DNA of 64,000 nucleotides from Arenibacter troitsensis (GCF_900177645.1 NZ_FXAO01000001.1:310001-374000), one strand, 5' to 3'; counted from the first letter of the stretch, positions 1 through 9,999 are shown. Program-made: numbers and translations. Notes: a model not told the origin generated them from the sequence alone.

Positions 1-693
1 TTCGATATGTTCGTCAGCTTTGGTGGTGACGGAACTATTTTAAGGGCTACTACCTATGTTCGCGACCTGGGAATACCCATTGTTGGTGTAAATACCGGTA
101 GACTTGGTTTTTTGTCCACGTTTAGGAAAGAAGATGTGAGAAAGGTGGTAAAAGAATTCGTTTCTGGAGCATATACCATTGTAGAGCGCAGTCTGGTGGA
201 GGTAAGTGCCCAATCCGATATTCCGGAATTTAAGACATTAAACTTCGCTTTGAACGAGATTACCGTGAGCAGGAAGGATACTACATCCATGATTACGGTG
301 GAAACACATTTGAACGATGAATATCTAACATCCTATTGGGCGGATGGATTAATTGTGGCAACGCCCACAGGATCTACGGGATATTCACTTAGCTGTGGTG
401 GACCCGTGATTGCCCCCACGGCTAAATCCTTGATACTTACCCCTATTGCGCCCCACAACCTTAATGCAAGGCCATTGGTGATTTCGGATGATACCGTTAT
501 AAGGCTTAAAGTTTCCGGAAGGGAAGATAGTCATTTGGTATCTTTGGATTCCAGGATCGCTACCGTGGCCAGTGGCAAGGAGATTTTTATCAAAAAAGCT
601 CCATTTACTATAAAAATGATCGAATATACCTCCGAAAGTTTTCTGAAAACTCTACGAAATAAATTATTGTGGGGTGAAGACAGACGTAACTGA
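1..693 (+). CDS. nadK: NAD kinase, C-terminal part (5' end outside window)
   Basis: ATP-dependent phosphorylation of NAD to NADP in the cytoplasm. The reading frame is already open at base 1, so the N-terminal part lies upstream of the window. The visible 230 codons start just before the family signature GGDGT (codons 8-12), followed by the NTGRLGFLS segment and the glycine-rich GSTGYSLSCGGP segment that forms the nucleotide site of the NAD kinase fold. The C-terminus is intact. A full-length protein of nearly 300 residues is usual in this phylum, so roughly the first fifth to quarter is missing only because of the window edge. Confidence 0.93.
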   Translation, partial: FDMFVSFGGDGTILRATTYVRDLGIPIVGVNTGRLGFLSTFRKEDVRKVVKEFVSGAYTIVERSLVEVSAQSDIPEFKTLNFALNEITVSRKDTTSMITVETHLNDEYLTSYWADGLIVATPTGSTGYSLSCGGPVIAPTAKSLILTPIAPHNLNARPLVISDDTVIRLKVSGREDSHLVSLDSRIATVASGKEIFIKKAPFTIKMIEYTSESFLKTLRNKLLWGEDRRN

Positions 694-763
694 TTGTGTT
701 GGAAGCGACAATAAAATGGAACAAAATCTGTTTATCAAATGGGAACATGAATGTAATAATTTA

Positions 764-794
764 TTAGTCTAAACTACTGAAATTGTTATATTTG
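764..794 (+). promoter_or_regulatory. Bacteroidetes-type promoter for the DUF6089-uppS-bamA block
   Basis: A perfect -7 element TATATTTG (787-794) matches the Bacteroidetes consensus TAnnTTTG. A weaker TTAG lies 19 nt upstream at 764-767, where the -33 TTG/TTTG element is expected. The predicted transcription start falls close to the ATG at 811. Confidence 0.5.
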
Positions 795-810
795 CAAACT
801 TTTATAAATA

Positions 811-1497
811 ATGAGGTTATTTTTTGCGGTATTACTTCTTTTCATTTGTAATGAAATAAAGGGACAGACATACGAGATTGGCCTATTTGCTGGTGGGGCC
901 AATAATATTGGGGATGTTGGAAGATCTAATTTTATTTTTCCTTCGGGACCGGCTTTCGGAGGTTTGTTTAAATGGAACAAGAGTAAACGCTATGCATGGA
1001 GGGCCAGTATTATTTATGGAGAATTTACGGCGGATGATTCCAAATCGGACATACCGTCCCGACAACAACGGAATTTTATAATGGACAATAATATTCTAGA
1101 GGCCTCTGCGGGTTTGGAGTTTAATTTTGTAGAATATAATTTACATCGTTTAGGACCGGCCTTTACGCCTTATCTGTATACTGGTGTTACTTATTTTAGA
1201 TATGGATACCACTATTTTGATGCGGCGCAGTTACAGGATGTTGGGCAGAAAGACGGATCATTTTCGGTTCCTATGACGGTTGGGGCCAAATTAAGGATTA
1301 GTCAGTTTTTTGTTGTTGGAGCCGAAATTGGGGCCCGGTATACCTTTACGGATAATTTGGATGCCAGTAACCCGGAAGGTTCCAACTATGAGGAATTTAG
1401 ATTTGGAAATATTTTTAGTGATGATTGGTATGTCTTCTCCGGGGTTACGCTAACGTATACCTTTGGAAGAAAACCTTGCCAGGATTGTTTTCAGTAG
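811..1497 (+). CDS. DUF6089 family outer-membrane-like protein
   Basis: A 228-residue exported protein of unknown biochemical role. Residues 1-18 form a signal peptide ending at Lys-Gly before Gln19. The rest alternates aromatic and glycine-rich strands (for example YEIGLFAGGANNIGDVG near the N-terminus and a terminal YVFSGVTLTYTFGRK) as in small outer-membrane beta-barrels. The family (DUF6089) is a regular upstream neighbour of uppS and bamA in Flavobacteriaceae, which suggests an envelope role, but that is inference from context. The stop codon abuts or overlaps the next gene. Confidence 0.8.
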   Translation: MRLFFAVLLLFICNEIKGQTYEIGLFAGGANNIGDVGRSNFIFPSGPAFGGLFKWNKSKRYAWRASIIYGEFTADDSKSDIPSRQQRNFIMDNNILEASAGLEFNFVEYNLHRLGPAFTPYLYTGVTYFRYGYHYFDAAQLQDVGQKDGSFSVPMTVGAKLRISQFFVVGAEIGARYTFTDNLDASNPEGSNYEEFRFGNIFSDDWYVFSGVTLTYTFGRKPCQDCFQ

Positions 1498-1513
1498 TGT
1501 TAAAAATAGTAGT

Positions 1514-2245
1514 TTGGAAGAATTAAAGGTTAAATCATTGCCAAGACACTTAGCCATAATTATGGATGGAAATGGGCGATGGGCGAAAGAAAAGGGAAGA
1601 TTAAGGGTTTTTGGCCATGAGCAAGGGGTGAAAACCGTTAGGAGAACTGTGGAGGACTGTGCAAGAATTGGGGTGGAGTTTCTTACGCTATATACTTTTT
1701 CTACCGAGAATTGGAACAGACCCAAATTGGAGGTCGATACTTTAATGCGATTGTTGGTTTCTTCCCTAAAAAAGGAATTGAAGACCTTGAACAATAATAA
1801 TATTAAGTTAAATACCATTGGCAATATAGCTTCCTTGCCCAATAGTGCCCATAGGGAATTATTGGATGTCATGGAGAAAACCAAGGCCAATACAGGAATG
1901 ACGCTAACACTTGCCCTTAGTTATGGGGCTCGGGAAGAGATAAAAAATGCCGTACAACAGATATGTATCAAAGTTAAAAATAATATAATTTCTCCCGAAA
2001 ATATTGACGAAACCATTATTAATAACCATCTTTACACGCAAAATTTACCAGATGTAGACTTGTTGATCCGTACTAGTGGAGAGCATAGGATCAGTAATTT
2101 CTTGCTATGGCAAATTGCATATGCGGAATTGTATTTTATTGATGTATTTTGGCCGGATTTTTCGGAACAGCATTTATTGGAAGCCATTAAAAATTACCAG
2201 AACAGAGAACGAAGATTTGGAAAAACTAGCGAACAACTCACCTAG
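1514..2245 (+). CDS. uppS: Isoprenyl transferase (undecaprenyl diphosphate synthase)
   Basis: Condenses isopentenyl diphosphate onto farnesyl diphosphate to make the C55 lipid carrier for peptidoglycan and surface polysaccharides. The cis-prenyltransferase signature IIMDGNGRWA with its catalytic Asp lies near the N-terminus. TENWNRP and the C-terminal DLLIRTSGEHRISNFLLWQ segment are also present. No in-frame ATG exists upstream of the signature. I chose TTG 1514 because it gives the usual short leader (LEELKVKSLPRH). TTG 1463 is also open and would overlap the preceding gene by 35 nt. The gene ends 4 nt before bamA, so the two are probably cotranscribed. Confidence 0.92.
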   Translation: MEELKVKSLPRHLAIIMDGNGRWAKEKGRLRVFGHEQGVKTVRRTVEDCARIGVEFLTLYTFSTENWNRPKLEVDTLMRLLVSSLKKELKTLNNNNIKLNTIGNIASLPNSAHRELLDVMEKTKANTGMTLTLALSYGAREEIKNAVQQICIKVKNNIISPENIDETIINNHLYTQNLPDVDLLIRTSGEHRISNFLLWQIAYAELYFIDVFWPDFSEQHLLEAIKNYQNRERRFGKTSEQLT

Positions 2246-2249
2246 CGGC

Positions 2250-4829
2250 ATGAATAGGTTCATGTCCCTTGAACTTTTATTTACACTTTTATTCTTAATT
2301 TTTACCACAGTTATCTGGGCACAGGATACTTCCTACGAAGATGGTAAGCGTTATATTCTTGGAGGTTTGGAAGTTACCGGATTGCAAAGTTACAACGAGC
2401 AGACTGTAAAGACCTACACAGGGTTAAGGGTAGGGCAGCCCATTACCGTTCCCGGCGATGAAATAAGTGCCGTCATCAATAAGTTATGGGGATTGGAACT
2501 GTTTACGGATATTAACTTCTATATCACCAATATTGTAGATGATAAGGTATTTCTGGAACTTAATATCATTGAGAGGCCTACACTTTCCAATGTAACCGTT
2601 TACGGGGTCAAGAAAAGAAAGATTGATGAAATCCTTAAAGATACCGATCTTAAAAAGGGTAAAAAGATTACCGAGAGTTTAATCGCCAATTCCAAGAATT
2701 ATATTCAGAACAAATACAAAAAGAAGGGATATCTTAATGCCAAGGTTACCATTGCTACCACAAAGGATACGACCGATGCCAATACACAGGCTATGGTCAT
2801 CAACGTTAAGCAGGGCGATAAGGTTAAGATCAGCGATATAGTCTTTGAAGGTAACGAGCAGTTATCCGATAAAAAATTGGCGAAGGCCATGAAAAAGACC
2901 AAGGAAAGAAAGTTCTACCGTTTCTGGAAAAAATCCAAATATATTCAAGAGGATTACAAAAATGATTTGGTTTCCCTAGTAGATAAATACGCTGAAAAAG
3001 GTTTTAGGGATGCCCGAATTATATCGGATACCTTTGTAAAGGTTTCTGATGATCTTATCGATTTGAAGATCAAGGTAGAAGAAGGGAACAAGTATTATTT
3101 TGGGGAAATAGATTTCGTTGGGAATACGGTTTATTCGGATCGTCAATTGGCTCAAATGCTTGGAATCAAAAAGGGGGATACCTATAATGGGGTTCTATTA
3201 AGGAAACGAATCGCAGATGACACAAAACCGGATGCAGAGGACCTTACCAATTTATATCAGAATAACGGCTATTTGTTCTCCAGTATCAATCCTGTGGAGA
3301 TTTCTGCGGAAAATGATACCATCAATTTTGAAATTAGGATTATTGAAGGTAAAGAGACCTTTCTAGATCATGTCACCGTAGCGGGTAATGACAAGACCAA
3401 TGACCACGTTATTTTTAGGGAGCTGCGTACCAGGCCCGGTCAACGCTACAATAAATCGGATATTATTAGAAGTATCAGGGAATTGGGACAATTGGGATTC
3501 TTTGATGCGGAACAGATAAAGCCGGATATCCAAAATCCTGATCCCAATGCAGGAACAGTGGATATAGCATATAACTTAGTGGAAGCAGGTTCCAGCCAAA
3601 TCGAGCTGCAGGGTGGTTATGGTGGTGGAGGGTTCATAGGGACCCTTGGATTGTCTTTTAGTAACTTCTCCATGAAGAATTTATTTAAAGGGGAGGCTTA
3701 TAAACCGGTCCCTATGGGGGATGGGCAAACTTTTGCCCTGCGTTTGCAGGCCAGTAGGACCTATAGGGTATATAGTTTAAATTTCTCCGAGCCATGGTTG
3801 GGAGGTAAGAAACCGGTAAGGTTCAATATGTCCTTGTCCAGAACCCAACAGTTTTACTATAACCCTTATGTAAGTAACAAGCCCGATAAGAGCAAGCAGT
3901 TTTCCATCACAGGGATTTCGGCAGGTTTGGCAAAAAGGGTTCAATGGCCAGATGATTTCTTTACTATTTCCCATTCTTTAGGGTATCAGCTATACAATTT
4001 TAAGGATTATAATTTAGGACTTTTTAATTTTGGTAATGGAAAATCAAACTCCATAGCATACACTCTGGGGATCTCTAGGGATGCTACCGGTGGTGGACGT
4101 ATTTATCCAAGATCGGGATCCAATTTTGCCATCACGGCTAAATTTACCCCTCCTTTTTCTTTGTTCAATAATATAGATTATAAACAACTTAATGAGGATG
4201 AGGAAAAGGCCATTGAGGAATTGGATAGTGATGAAATAGAGCGCATAGACCAGGAACGCTTTAGGTGGCTGGAATTTTACAAAGTTAATTTTAAGGGAGA
4301 TTGGTACACCACCTTAGTAGATAAATTGGTTTTGAGGACCAATGCCGAATTTGGATTTTTGGGTAGTTATAACGAAGATGTAGGAAAGGTTCCGTTTGAG
4401 AGATTTTATGTTGGGGGAGACGGTATGGGCGCTTACACCTTGGACGGTAGGGATGTTATTGCCTTAAGGGGGTATGAGAATCAATCCTTAACACCCTATA
4501 GTACGGACCCATTGAGTGGAGGACAAGTACAGGACGGTGGAGTTGTGTATAATAAATATTCCTTGGAGCTAAGATATCCATTGACACTAAAACCATCTGC
4601 ATCCATTTATGGACAAGTATTTTTAGAGGCAGGAAATGCGTTCAACAATTTTCAAGACTTTAATCCGTTTGAGTTAAAAAGATCTGCCGGAGTGGGGCTG
4701 CGTATTTTTATGCCAGCATTTGGATTATTGGGAATTGATTTTGGATATGGATTTGATCAAGATTATAACCCCAATTCATCAGGACCTAGCGGTTGGCAAA
4801 CCCACTTCATCATTGGACAACAGTTTTAA
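2250..4829 (+). CDS. bamA: Outer membrane protein assembly factor BamA (Omp85)
   Basis: Central subunit of the machine that folds and inserts outer-membrane beta-barrels. The 859-residue product starts with a signal peptide (hydrophobic LLFTLLFLIFTTVIWA, then Gln-Asp). About five POTRA domains fill the periplasmic half; recurring strands such as VYGVKKRKIDEI, IVFEGNEQLSDKKL and IDFVGNTVYSDRQL are visible. The Omp85 barrel follows, ending in Phe as outer-membrane barrels do. The frame is open 58 codons further upstream inside uppS, but ATG 2250 puts the signal peptide at the N-terminus and fits the 4-nt spacing. Two skp-like genes follow directly, matching the pathway. Confidence 0.95.
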   Translation: MNRFMSLELLFTLLFLIFTTVIWAQDTSYEDGKRYILGGLEVTGLQSYNEQTVKTYTGLRVGQPITVPGDEISAVINKLWGLELFTDINFYITNIVDDKVFLELNIIERPTLSNVTVYGVKKRKIDEILKDTDLKKGKKITESLIANSKNYIQNKYKKKGYLNAKVTIATTKDTTDANTQAMVINVKQGDKVKISDIVFEGNEQLSDKKLAKAMKKTKERKFYRFWKKSKYIQEDYKNDLVSLVDKYAEKGFRDARIISDTFVKVSDDLIDLKIKVEEGNKYYFGEIDFVGNTVYSDRQLAQMLGIKKGDTYNGVLLRKRIADDTKPDAEDLTNLYQNNGYLFSSINPVEISAENDTINFEIRIIEGKETFLDHVTVAGNDKTNDHVIFRELRTRPGQRYNKSDIIRSIRELGQLGFFDAEQIKPDIQNPDPNAGTVDIAYNLVEAGSSQIELQGGYGGGGFIGTLGLSFSNFSMKNLFKGEAYKPVPMGDGQTFALRLQASRTYRVYSLNFSEPWLGGKKPVRFNMSLSRTQQFYYNPYVSNKPDKSKQFSITGISAGLAKRVQWPDDFFTISHSLGYQLYNFKDYNLGLFNFGNGKSNSIAYTLGISRDATGGGRIYPRSGSNFAITAKFTPPFSLFNNIDYKQLNEDEEKAIEELDSDEIERIDQERFRWLEFYKVNFKGDWYTTLVDKLVLRTNAEFGFLGSYNEDVGKVPFERFYVGGDGMGAYTLDGRDVIALRGYENQSLTPYSTDPLSGGQVQDGGVVYNKYSLELRYPLTLKPSASIYGQVFLEAGNAFNNFQDFNPFELKRSAGVGLRIFMPAFGLLGIDFGYGFDQDYNPNSSGPSGWQTHFIIGQQF

Positions 4830-4928
4830 TATATAGAAATTTGCAATTGTTTTATATGTTAAATGGTTCATTCTAAAATATTTAGTTATTTTGGCACGAT
4901 ATTTTCTATAGTATAAAAAGAAGATAGC

Positions 4929-5774
4929 ATGGGTATTAAATCAAAAGTATTTTTGTTTCTAGTCGCAACTATGTGTGCTGCTACCATTTCGGCGCAAAGG
5001 GCTATTAGGATAGGTTATGTGGATATGGAATATATCCTGGAAAATGTAGAGGAGTACAGGGAGGCCAATGAGCAATTGGCGACCAAAGTCCAGAAATGGA
5101 AATTGGAACTGGATAAGGAGAAAGGGGTAATTGATCAGATGAAGAAGGATTTGATGGCGGAGAAGGTGCTGTTAACGGAGGAATTGATTTCCGAGAGGCA
5201 GGAAGAGATTCAAATCTTGGAAAAGGAAATGTTCGATTATCAGCAAGATAGATTTGGTCCTGAAGGCGATTTAGTGCTTCAAAAAAGAAGATTGATACAG
5301 CCAATTCAAGATCAGGTTTTCAATGAAGTGCAAAAAATTGGTGCAAATAAAAAATATGATTTTATTTTTGATAAATCGGCAGATGTTGTAATGTTGTATT
5401 CCGAGAAAAGACACGATATTAGCGATCTTGTTTTAAGGGGAATTTCGAGGACTAGAAAAATAAGCGCGCCCAAGAATAAGCAAAATGCCAGAACTAGTTT
5501 CGAGGATATTGAGGATGAGGAAACGGAAGAAACCATTAGTGATGCTATTTTAGAACGTCAGGAGAGGGCAAAGCAGGCAGAAGAGGCCAGGATCAAGACG
5601 GCAGAGGAAAACCGGGCGGAACAGCTCAGGATTCGCGAAGAGCGTAAAAAGGCGTACGAAGAAAGAAGGAAAAAGTTGTTGGAAGAAAGGGAAGCAAAAA
5701 GAAAAAAGGAATTAGAGGAGCGTAATGGCAAAAATGACTCAGAGGAAGAGGAGAGTTCCAAGGGCGATGAATAG
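4929..5774 (+). CDS. OmpH/Skp family periplasmic chaperone, long form
   Basis: Skp-like chaperones hold unfolded outer-membrane proteins in the periplasm on their way to BamA. The 281-residue product has a signal peptide ending ATISA before Gln23, a strand-forming segment (IRIGYVDMEYIL) and a long coiled-coil arm (about residues 40-110). The returning strand KYDFIFDKSADVVMLYSEKRHDIS is where the Skp domain normally ends. The last roughly 100 residues are an extra, extremely charged Glu/Arg/Lys helix, making the protein well over 100 residues longer than its neighbour. A second, ordinary-length paralogue lies immediately downstream. Confidence 0.88.
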   Translation: MGIKSKVFLFLVATMCAATISAQRAIRIGYVDMEYILENVEEYREANEQLATKVQKWKLELDKEKGVIDQMKKDLMAEKVLLTEELISERQEEIQILEKEMFDYQQDRFGPEGDLVLQKRRLIQPIQDQVFNEVQKIGANKKYDFIFDKSADVVMLYSEKRHDISDLVLRGISRTRKISAPKNKQNARTSFEDIEDEETEETISDAILERQERAKQAEEARIKTAEENRAEQLRIREERKKAYEERRKKLLEEREAKRKKELEERNGKNDSEEEESSKGDE

Positions 5775-5850
5775 TATAGAATTAAGTTTAAACCAAATTA
5801 CATTTATATAACTAAATCTTTAAATTAACACTCAAACATTAATTAAAATC

Positions 5851-6360
5851 ATGAAACAATTTAAAAAAATAGCAGTAGCCATAGTTTTGTTCGTAGCAGC
5901 TACTAGTTTTGTTAATGCACAGGCGAAAATTGCACACATAGATGTACAGAAATTGTTGTCTGAAATGCCGGAGATGAAAGCAGCCGAAGCGGAACTTAAG
6001 AAATTACAGGAAACCTATAGGGCGGATATTGAAAGTTCTATGACCGAACTTCAAAACAAGTACACGCAATATAAAAATGAATCATCTTCAAAGTCTGAAG
6101 AGGAGAATCAGAAAAGGGCTTTGGAACTGCAAGGCTTTGAAAAGAACATTGGTGAGGCGCAACAGACTGCCTCACAGGAATTACAAAAGAAACAAGGTGA
6201 ACTTTTAGGCCCTATCACTGAAAAGGCCAAAAAAGCTATTGAAGCTGTGGCGGCCGCCCAAGGAATTGACTACGTTATGGATGCTACCCAAGGTAGTGGA
6301 CTTATCGTAGCCAAAGGGAAGGATATTTTGCCAGAGGTTAAGAAGCAGTTAGGGTTCTAA
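5851..6360 (+). CDS. OmpH/Skp family periplasmic chaperone, short form
   Basis: The 169-residue product has a signal peptide ending FVNA before Gln24, the strand KIAHIDVQKLL, a coiled-coil arm rich in Glu, Lys and Gln (about residues 45-110), and the closing strand GIDYVMDATQGSGLIVAKG. This is the usual size and order for the Skp/OmpH family. It probably acts with BamA encoded upstream and is the last gene of the block, because a strong terminator follows 26 nt after the stop. Confidence 0.9.
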   Translation: MKQFKKIAVAIVLFVAATSFVNAQAKIAHIDVQKLLSEMPEMKAAEAELKKLQETYRADIESSMTELQNKYTQYKNESSSKSEEENQKRALELQGFEKNIGEAQQTASQELQKKQGELLGPITEKAKKAIEAVAAAQGIDYVMDATQGSGLIVAKGKDILPEVKKQLGF

Positions 6361-6386
6361 TCCAACAACAAAATTTTATAATGAAG

Positions 6387-6422
6387 AGGCCGTCCAATAT
6401 GTATTGGACGGCCTTTTTTTTT
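6387..6422 (+). terminator. Rho-independent terminator of the bamA-ompH block
   Basis: A perfect 12-bp stem (6387-6398 with 6403-6414) with a 4-nt loop ATGT is followed by an uninterrupted T run to 6422. Confidence 0.95.
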
Positions 6423-6660
6423 GTGCAGGGGTCGCGAGCTAGGCTTAGCCTGCAGACAGGTGTCGGGCTCGTGCCTTTAAAGATTACTCCCCCCTCCTTG
6501 GGAGGGGGTTGGAGGAGGTCGACTGCTGCTGCTTTAAGATTTAAGGAGATTTATTAGTGAAACTCAATTTTAGGAAGTCGGTAAAACGCACTTAAAATTG
6601 CAAGCTGGACTAATCCCCCCTATTTCGGCGGGATCTGGGTTCAGGGCTGGCCATGAGGTT
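6423..6660. repeat. Intergenic GC-rich hairpin region, no gene
   Basis: No open frame with coding character is present. A perfect 8-bp C/G hairpin (6490-6497 with 6501-6508, loop TTG) is followed by GGAGGAGG-type sequence. A second C-run lies at about 6616-6621. The base composition is clearly more GC-rich and repetitive than the flanking genes. I infer a dispersed intergenic repeat of the kind common between flavobacterial genes. Only one copy of this exact hairpin is in the window. Confidence 0.4.
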
Positions 6661-6675
6661 TAATACCTTTTATTC

Positions 6676-9600
6676 TTATTCTGTTGTTACCTTTAAGGTA
6701 CCTAAATATTCCACCAAATCCACTAAATCATTCTCAGACATTATTTCAGCCAATCCTTGGGTCATTAAGGATTGGTCTAAGGCTTGCTGTTCCTCAATGT
6801 CTTTCAGTTCCAAGATTTTTTGGGTGCCCCCCATCATTTTAATGGTTATTTCATTCTCTGTCCTGCTTAGGATGTATCCTATGTAGGTTTTGCCATCTTT
6901 CATTTTAAAAGAGTAACCTTCAAAACCAAAATTGATTCCGGCACTGGGATATATAATATTGGAATATAAAAATTGCTTTGAAAGTTTATTGCCTATATCC
7001 GACAATTCTGGTCCGAATGCTATTCCATTTCCTGCAGCTATATGACAGGAACTGCAATAGATGTCGTATACTTCCCTGCCATGGGTGGCATTGCCCCTGC
7101 GTTCCACCAATTTGGAAATGTCCAGCCCTCCATTTTCTCGAGAGGTTAAGAATTTAGGTGCGTTGGTTCTGATTTCCTTGTTCCAGCTGTTCATGAGTTT
7201 TATTACAGTAGTTGTTTTGAATTCTTCGGCCAATCTATCCTCTTTTAGCATTTGGTACAATTCTTCCTGCCCGGCTCCGGTATTGCCCAATGTTTCAATC
7301 ATTTTTCTGGTAAGTGCATGGCCTAATTTCTTGGAAGTTATGTTCTCCTTTAGCATTGTAATGACGACAGGATTGGATATTCCATTTAGCCTTTCCAATA
7401 CCGCAATTTTGGAAGATTCCGGTTCCTGGGAATGAAGGAAGCTGTCGATCAGTGTCGCTCCGTTATTATTAAGCAATAGGTTGGCGGCTTCCTTGCCAAT
7501 ATCTGTGTTGGATCCATTGGCCAATACTCTAAACAACGCCTCGTTCAGGTTCTTTAACTCTAAATTTTTGATGGCCATGATCCATTCTGGGGTTCCTTCT
7601 ATCTTGGGAAGCACTTCCTTGACCATTTTAATGTGTTTGGGCGAACTATATACAAATTTGGCATCCATTTGCCCTATAGCGTATGCCTGGATTTGGTTTT
7701 TAAGGGGGTGGTTCCAACTAAGCATTTCCAATAGGTAGTTATCCTTGTCCGGATGATCCTTAAAATCCAGGGCTCTAAAATAGGAAGCCAATTTTGTTGG
7801 TGGAACAGTTTGGTCTTTAATTAGGGATACCAACATAGGAACCGATTCTTTGGCCCGCATACGCCAGACTATTTCTTTTCCGGCTTCACTTTTCCAATTT
7901 TCCCCAACCTTGTTTCTCCAGACTTTAAAATACAGCTCTGGAAACTTATCCGCCCCAATGCCCAAGGCTTCCAGATACCATCTATCGCCAGTGTTATGCT
8001 GAACGGCCAAATTGGCCCATAGCTCGCTAGCGGCTTCCGTGCCTACAAACCTGAGTGCAATAGCCGCTTCCCTTCTTACTTGAGGCGATTTATCGTTCTC
8101 CAAAAGGGATAGGTATTTCTCAAGACTTTCCTTGCCTTTAAATCTGGCCATACGGATTCCCTGCATTCTAAATTTGGGGTCTTCATCCATTAATGCCAAT
8201 TCTATATAATCGTTACTTTTGGTTGGAATATGTATTCCTAGCCATAATGCCCGGGCTTTGGCCATACCTCCTTTTTCCCTTAATTTCGTTAAAAGTGGTT
8301 GGGCGGCCTCGCCCATGGAATGTAATTTTTGCCACGATTGATAAAAAAGGTCCATGTTACCGGAAAGAAGTCCTTTAACCGCCCCTTCCTCGGTCTTGGG
8401 GTCTATATCCGAAACATTATAATTCGAGCCAGCGGACAATCGGTAAACCCTCCCCCTTGCAATGTCTTCCGCCTTGTGCCCTCCAACACCGCCGTCATAC
8501 CAATCGGAAATAAAAAGGGAGCCATCGGGCGCAATGGTAACATCGTCCGGTCTAAACCAATCGTCTTTACTCTTTACCAGATTTTCAATTTTTGCGGTAT
8601 AACCGGCCTCCGATTCATCTATTATGTAGCTGCGGACCACATTATGGCCAGGTTCGGCATGTATGGGCTGATTTTGAAATTTCTGTGGCAACATTTTGTC
8701 CTCATAAACAAGAATGCCACATGGGGAACCAGATCCGGTCTGTAGCAAATTGGGTACGGTTCCCGGGTCGTTTAAATGCCAATGCCTTTTGGGGATATCG
8801 TTATCCCATCCGGTTCTTCTTTCTCGCCAACTTGCACCGGATAATAAGTCCCTATATCCATAATTGCCATATTCCATAACATAGTTGATACGAGTGCCCC
8901 TATTGCCGTCATCGTCATTATCGGATTGCCATAAACCTCCATAGGAGTCAATGGCAATCTCATAAGGGTTCCTGAAATTGTGCCCAAGGACTTCCAAATT
9001 TGTTCCGTCCATATTCATTCTAAAAGCCATTCCTTCCCTGTAAGGCTTACCATTGGCTACAATTTCTTGGCCGTGCAGGTCCATAACCACCTCACCATTT
9101 TTGTCCAATAATTGCTTTCCATTGTTGCCGAAGTTGAAATAAAGCCTCCCATCTGGGCCAAAAACCAAGGCATGAACCCCGTGGTCGTGATCTACACCTT
9201 CTATGCCTTGGAATAGGATTTCTTTGGAATCCGGTAGGTCGTCCCCATTCTCGTCCGTAAAAATAAAAACGTTGGGACTTACGGATACGATTACTTTGTT
9301 GCCCAAAACAACTATACCTAAGGCGGAATTGATATCCTCCCCTTGGTAGAAAACCTTGGAGGTGTCCGCTTTGCCATCTCCATTGGTGTCCTCAAGTATT
9401 AAGATTCGATCCCCACTATCGTCATAAGTATTATCCGGATTGGCGAACAATCTGTAATTCCTGGCCTCGCAGACCCATATTCTGCCTTTGGCATCAATGG
9501 CCATATTGGTAGGGTTGGTAACCATAGGTTCCGAGGCGAAGAGCTCAAGATGTAGACCCTCCTCGACTTCCATGGAGGCCAAGGCATACTCTGGGTTTCT

Positions 9601-9723
9601 TTTTTCCTGTTCCGAAAGCGATGAAAAATCGATATTGGCCTTTGGTTGTTCCCTGCAGGAGTAAAGGGAGCCAAGTATCATAATAATTACTAAGGTTTTG
9701 TTGGCAATTTGGTTTGGAAACAT
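6676..9723 (-). CDS. PVC-type membrane-anchored dehydrogenase-like protein with HEAT repeats and cytochrome c domain
   Basis: The 1015-residue lipoprotein has its lipobox Cys at residue 23 (SLYSC). The N-terminal half is a beta-propeller of the glucose/sorbosone dehydrogenase-like type (NPTNMAIDAKGRIWVCEARNY, DHDHGVHALVFGPDGRLYFNFG, FRNPYEIAIDSYGG). The middle is alpha-helical with HEAT-like repeats (KFRMQGIRMARFKGKESL, SPQVRREAAIALRFVG). The C-terminus has one heme-binding motif CSSCH near residue 890. The architecture is that of the Planctomycete 'PVC-type heme-binding CxxCH' family. The substrate is unknown, though oxidation of a sugar or sugar derivative is often assumed. I moved the start 17 codons inward to ATG 9723 so that the lipoprotein signal is N-terminal. 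Confidence 0.85.
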   Translation of the reverse strand: MFPNQIANKTLVIIMILGSLYSCREQPKANIDFSSLSEQEKRNPEYALASMEVEEGLHLELFASEPMVTNPTNMAIDAKGRIWVCEARNYRLFANPDNTYDDSGDRILILEDTNGDGKADTSKVFYQGEDINSALGIVVLGNKVIVSVSPNVFIFTDENGDDLPDSKEILFQGIEGVDHDHGVHALVFGPDGRLYFNFGNNGKQLLDKNGEVVMDLHGQEIVANGKPYREGMAFRMNMDGTNLEVLGHNFRNPYEIAIDSYGGLWQSDNDDDGNRGTRINYVMEYGNYGYRDLLSGASWRERRTGWDNDIPKRHWHLNDPGTVPNLLQTGSGSPCGILVYEDKMLPQKFQNQPIHAEPGHNVVRSYIIDESEAGYTAKIENLVKSKDDWFRPDDVTIAPDGSLFISDWYDGGVGGHKAEDIARGRVYRLSAGSNYNVSDIDPKTEEGAVKGLLSGNMDLFYQSWQKLHSMGEAAQPLLTKLREKGGMAKARALWLGIHIPTKSNDYIELALMDEDPKFRMQGIRMARFKGKESLEKYLSLLENDKSPQVRREAAIALRFVGTEAASELWANLAVQHNTGDRWYLEALGIGADKFPELYFKVWRNKVGENWKSEAGKEIVWRMRAKESVPMLVSLIKDQTVPPTKLASYFRALDFKDHPDKDNYLLEMLSWNHPLKNQIQAYAIGQMDAKFVYSSPKHIKMVKEVLPKIEGTPEWIMAIKNLELKNLNEALFRVLANGSNTDIGKEAANLLLNNNGATLIDSFLHSQEPESSKIAVLERLNGISNPVVITMLKENITSKKLGHALTRKMIETLGNTGAGQEELYQMLKEDRLAEEFKTTTVIKLMNSWNKEIRTNAPKFLTSRENGGLDISKLVERRGNATHGREVYDIYCSSCHIAAGNGIAFGPELSDIGNKLSKQFLYSNIIYPSAGINFGFEGYSFKMKDGKTYIGYILSRTENEITIKMMGGTQKILELKDIEEQQALDQSLMTQGLAEIMSENDLVDLVEYLGTLKVTTE

Positions 9724-9999
9724 GTAAAGGTTTTTGGTTGCTGTTCCACAATTTACCAAAAAAATAAAGATCATGTTAAAAATTATGTTCGCGTGTTAGG
9801 TTGGGAAATGGTGCTAAGTGAACTTGAGAACAAAATACTGAAAACAATGGAGGAAAAACAGTATTTTAGTTAACAGGATAAATTGAGGGATTGGACCTGA
9901 AAGTAGCAGGTTTTAACGGTATACTATGGGCAGTATTCTTGCCTATGGATTATTCCAAAATTCATAAATTATAACAGTAACAATTAACCTTTAAAATAG

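Noticed and set aside
2076-2249. N-terminal extension of the bamA frame inside uppS
   Set aside because: The 58 extra codons precede a perfect signal peptide at ATG 2250 and are the alternative frame of uppS.
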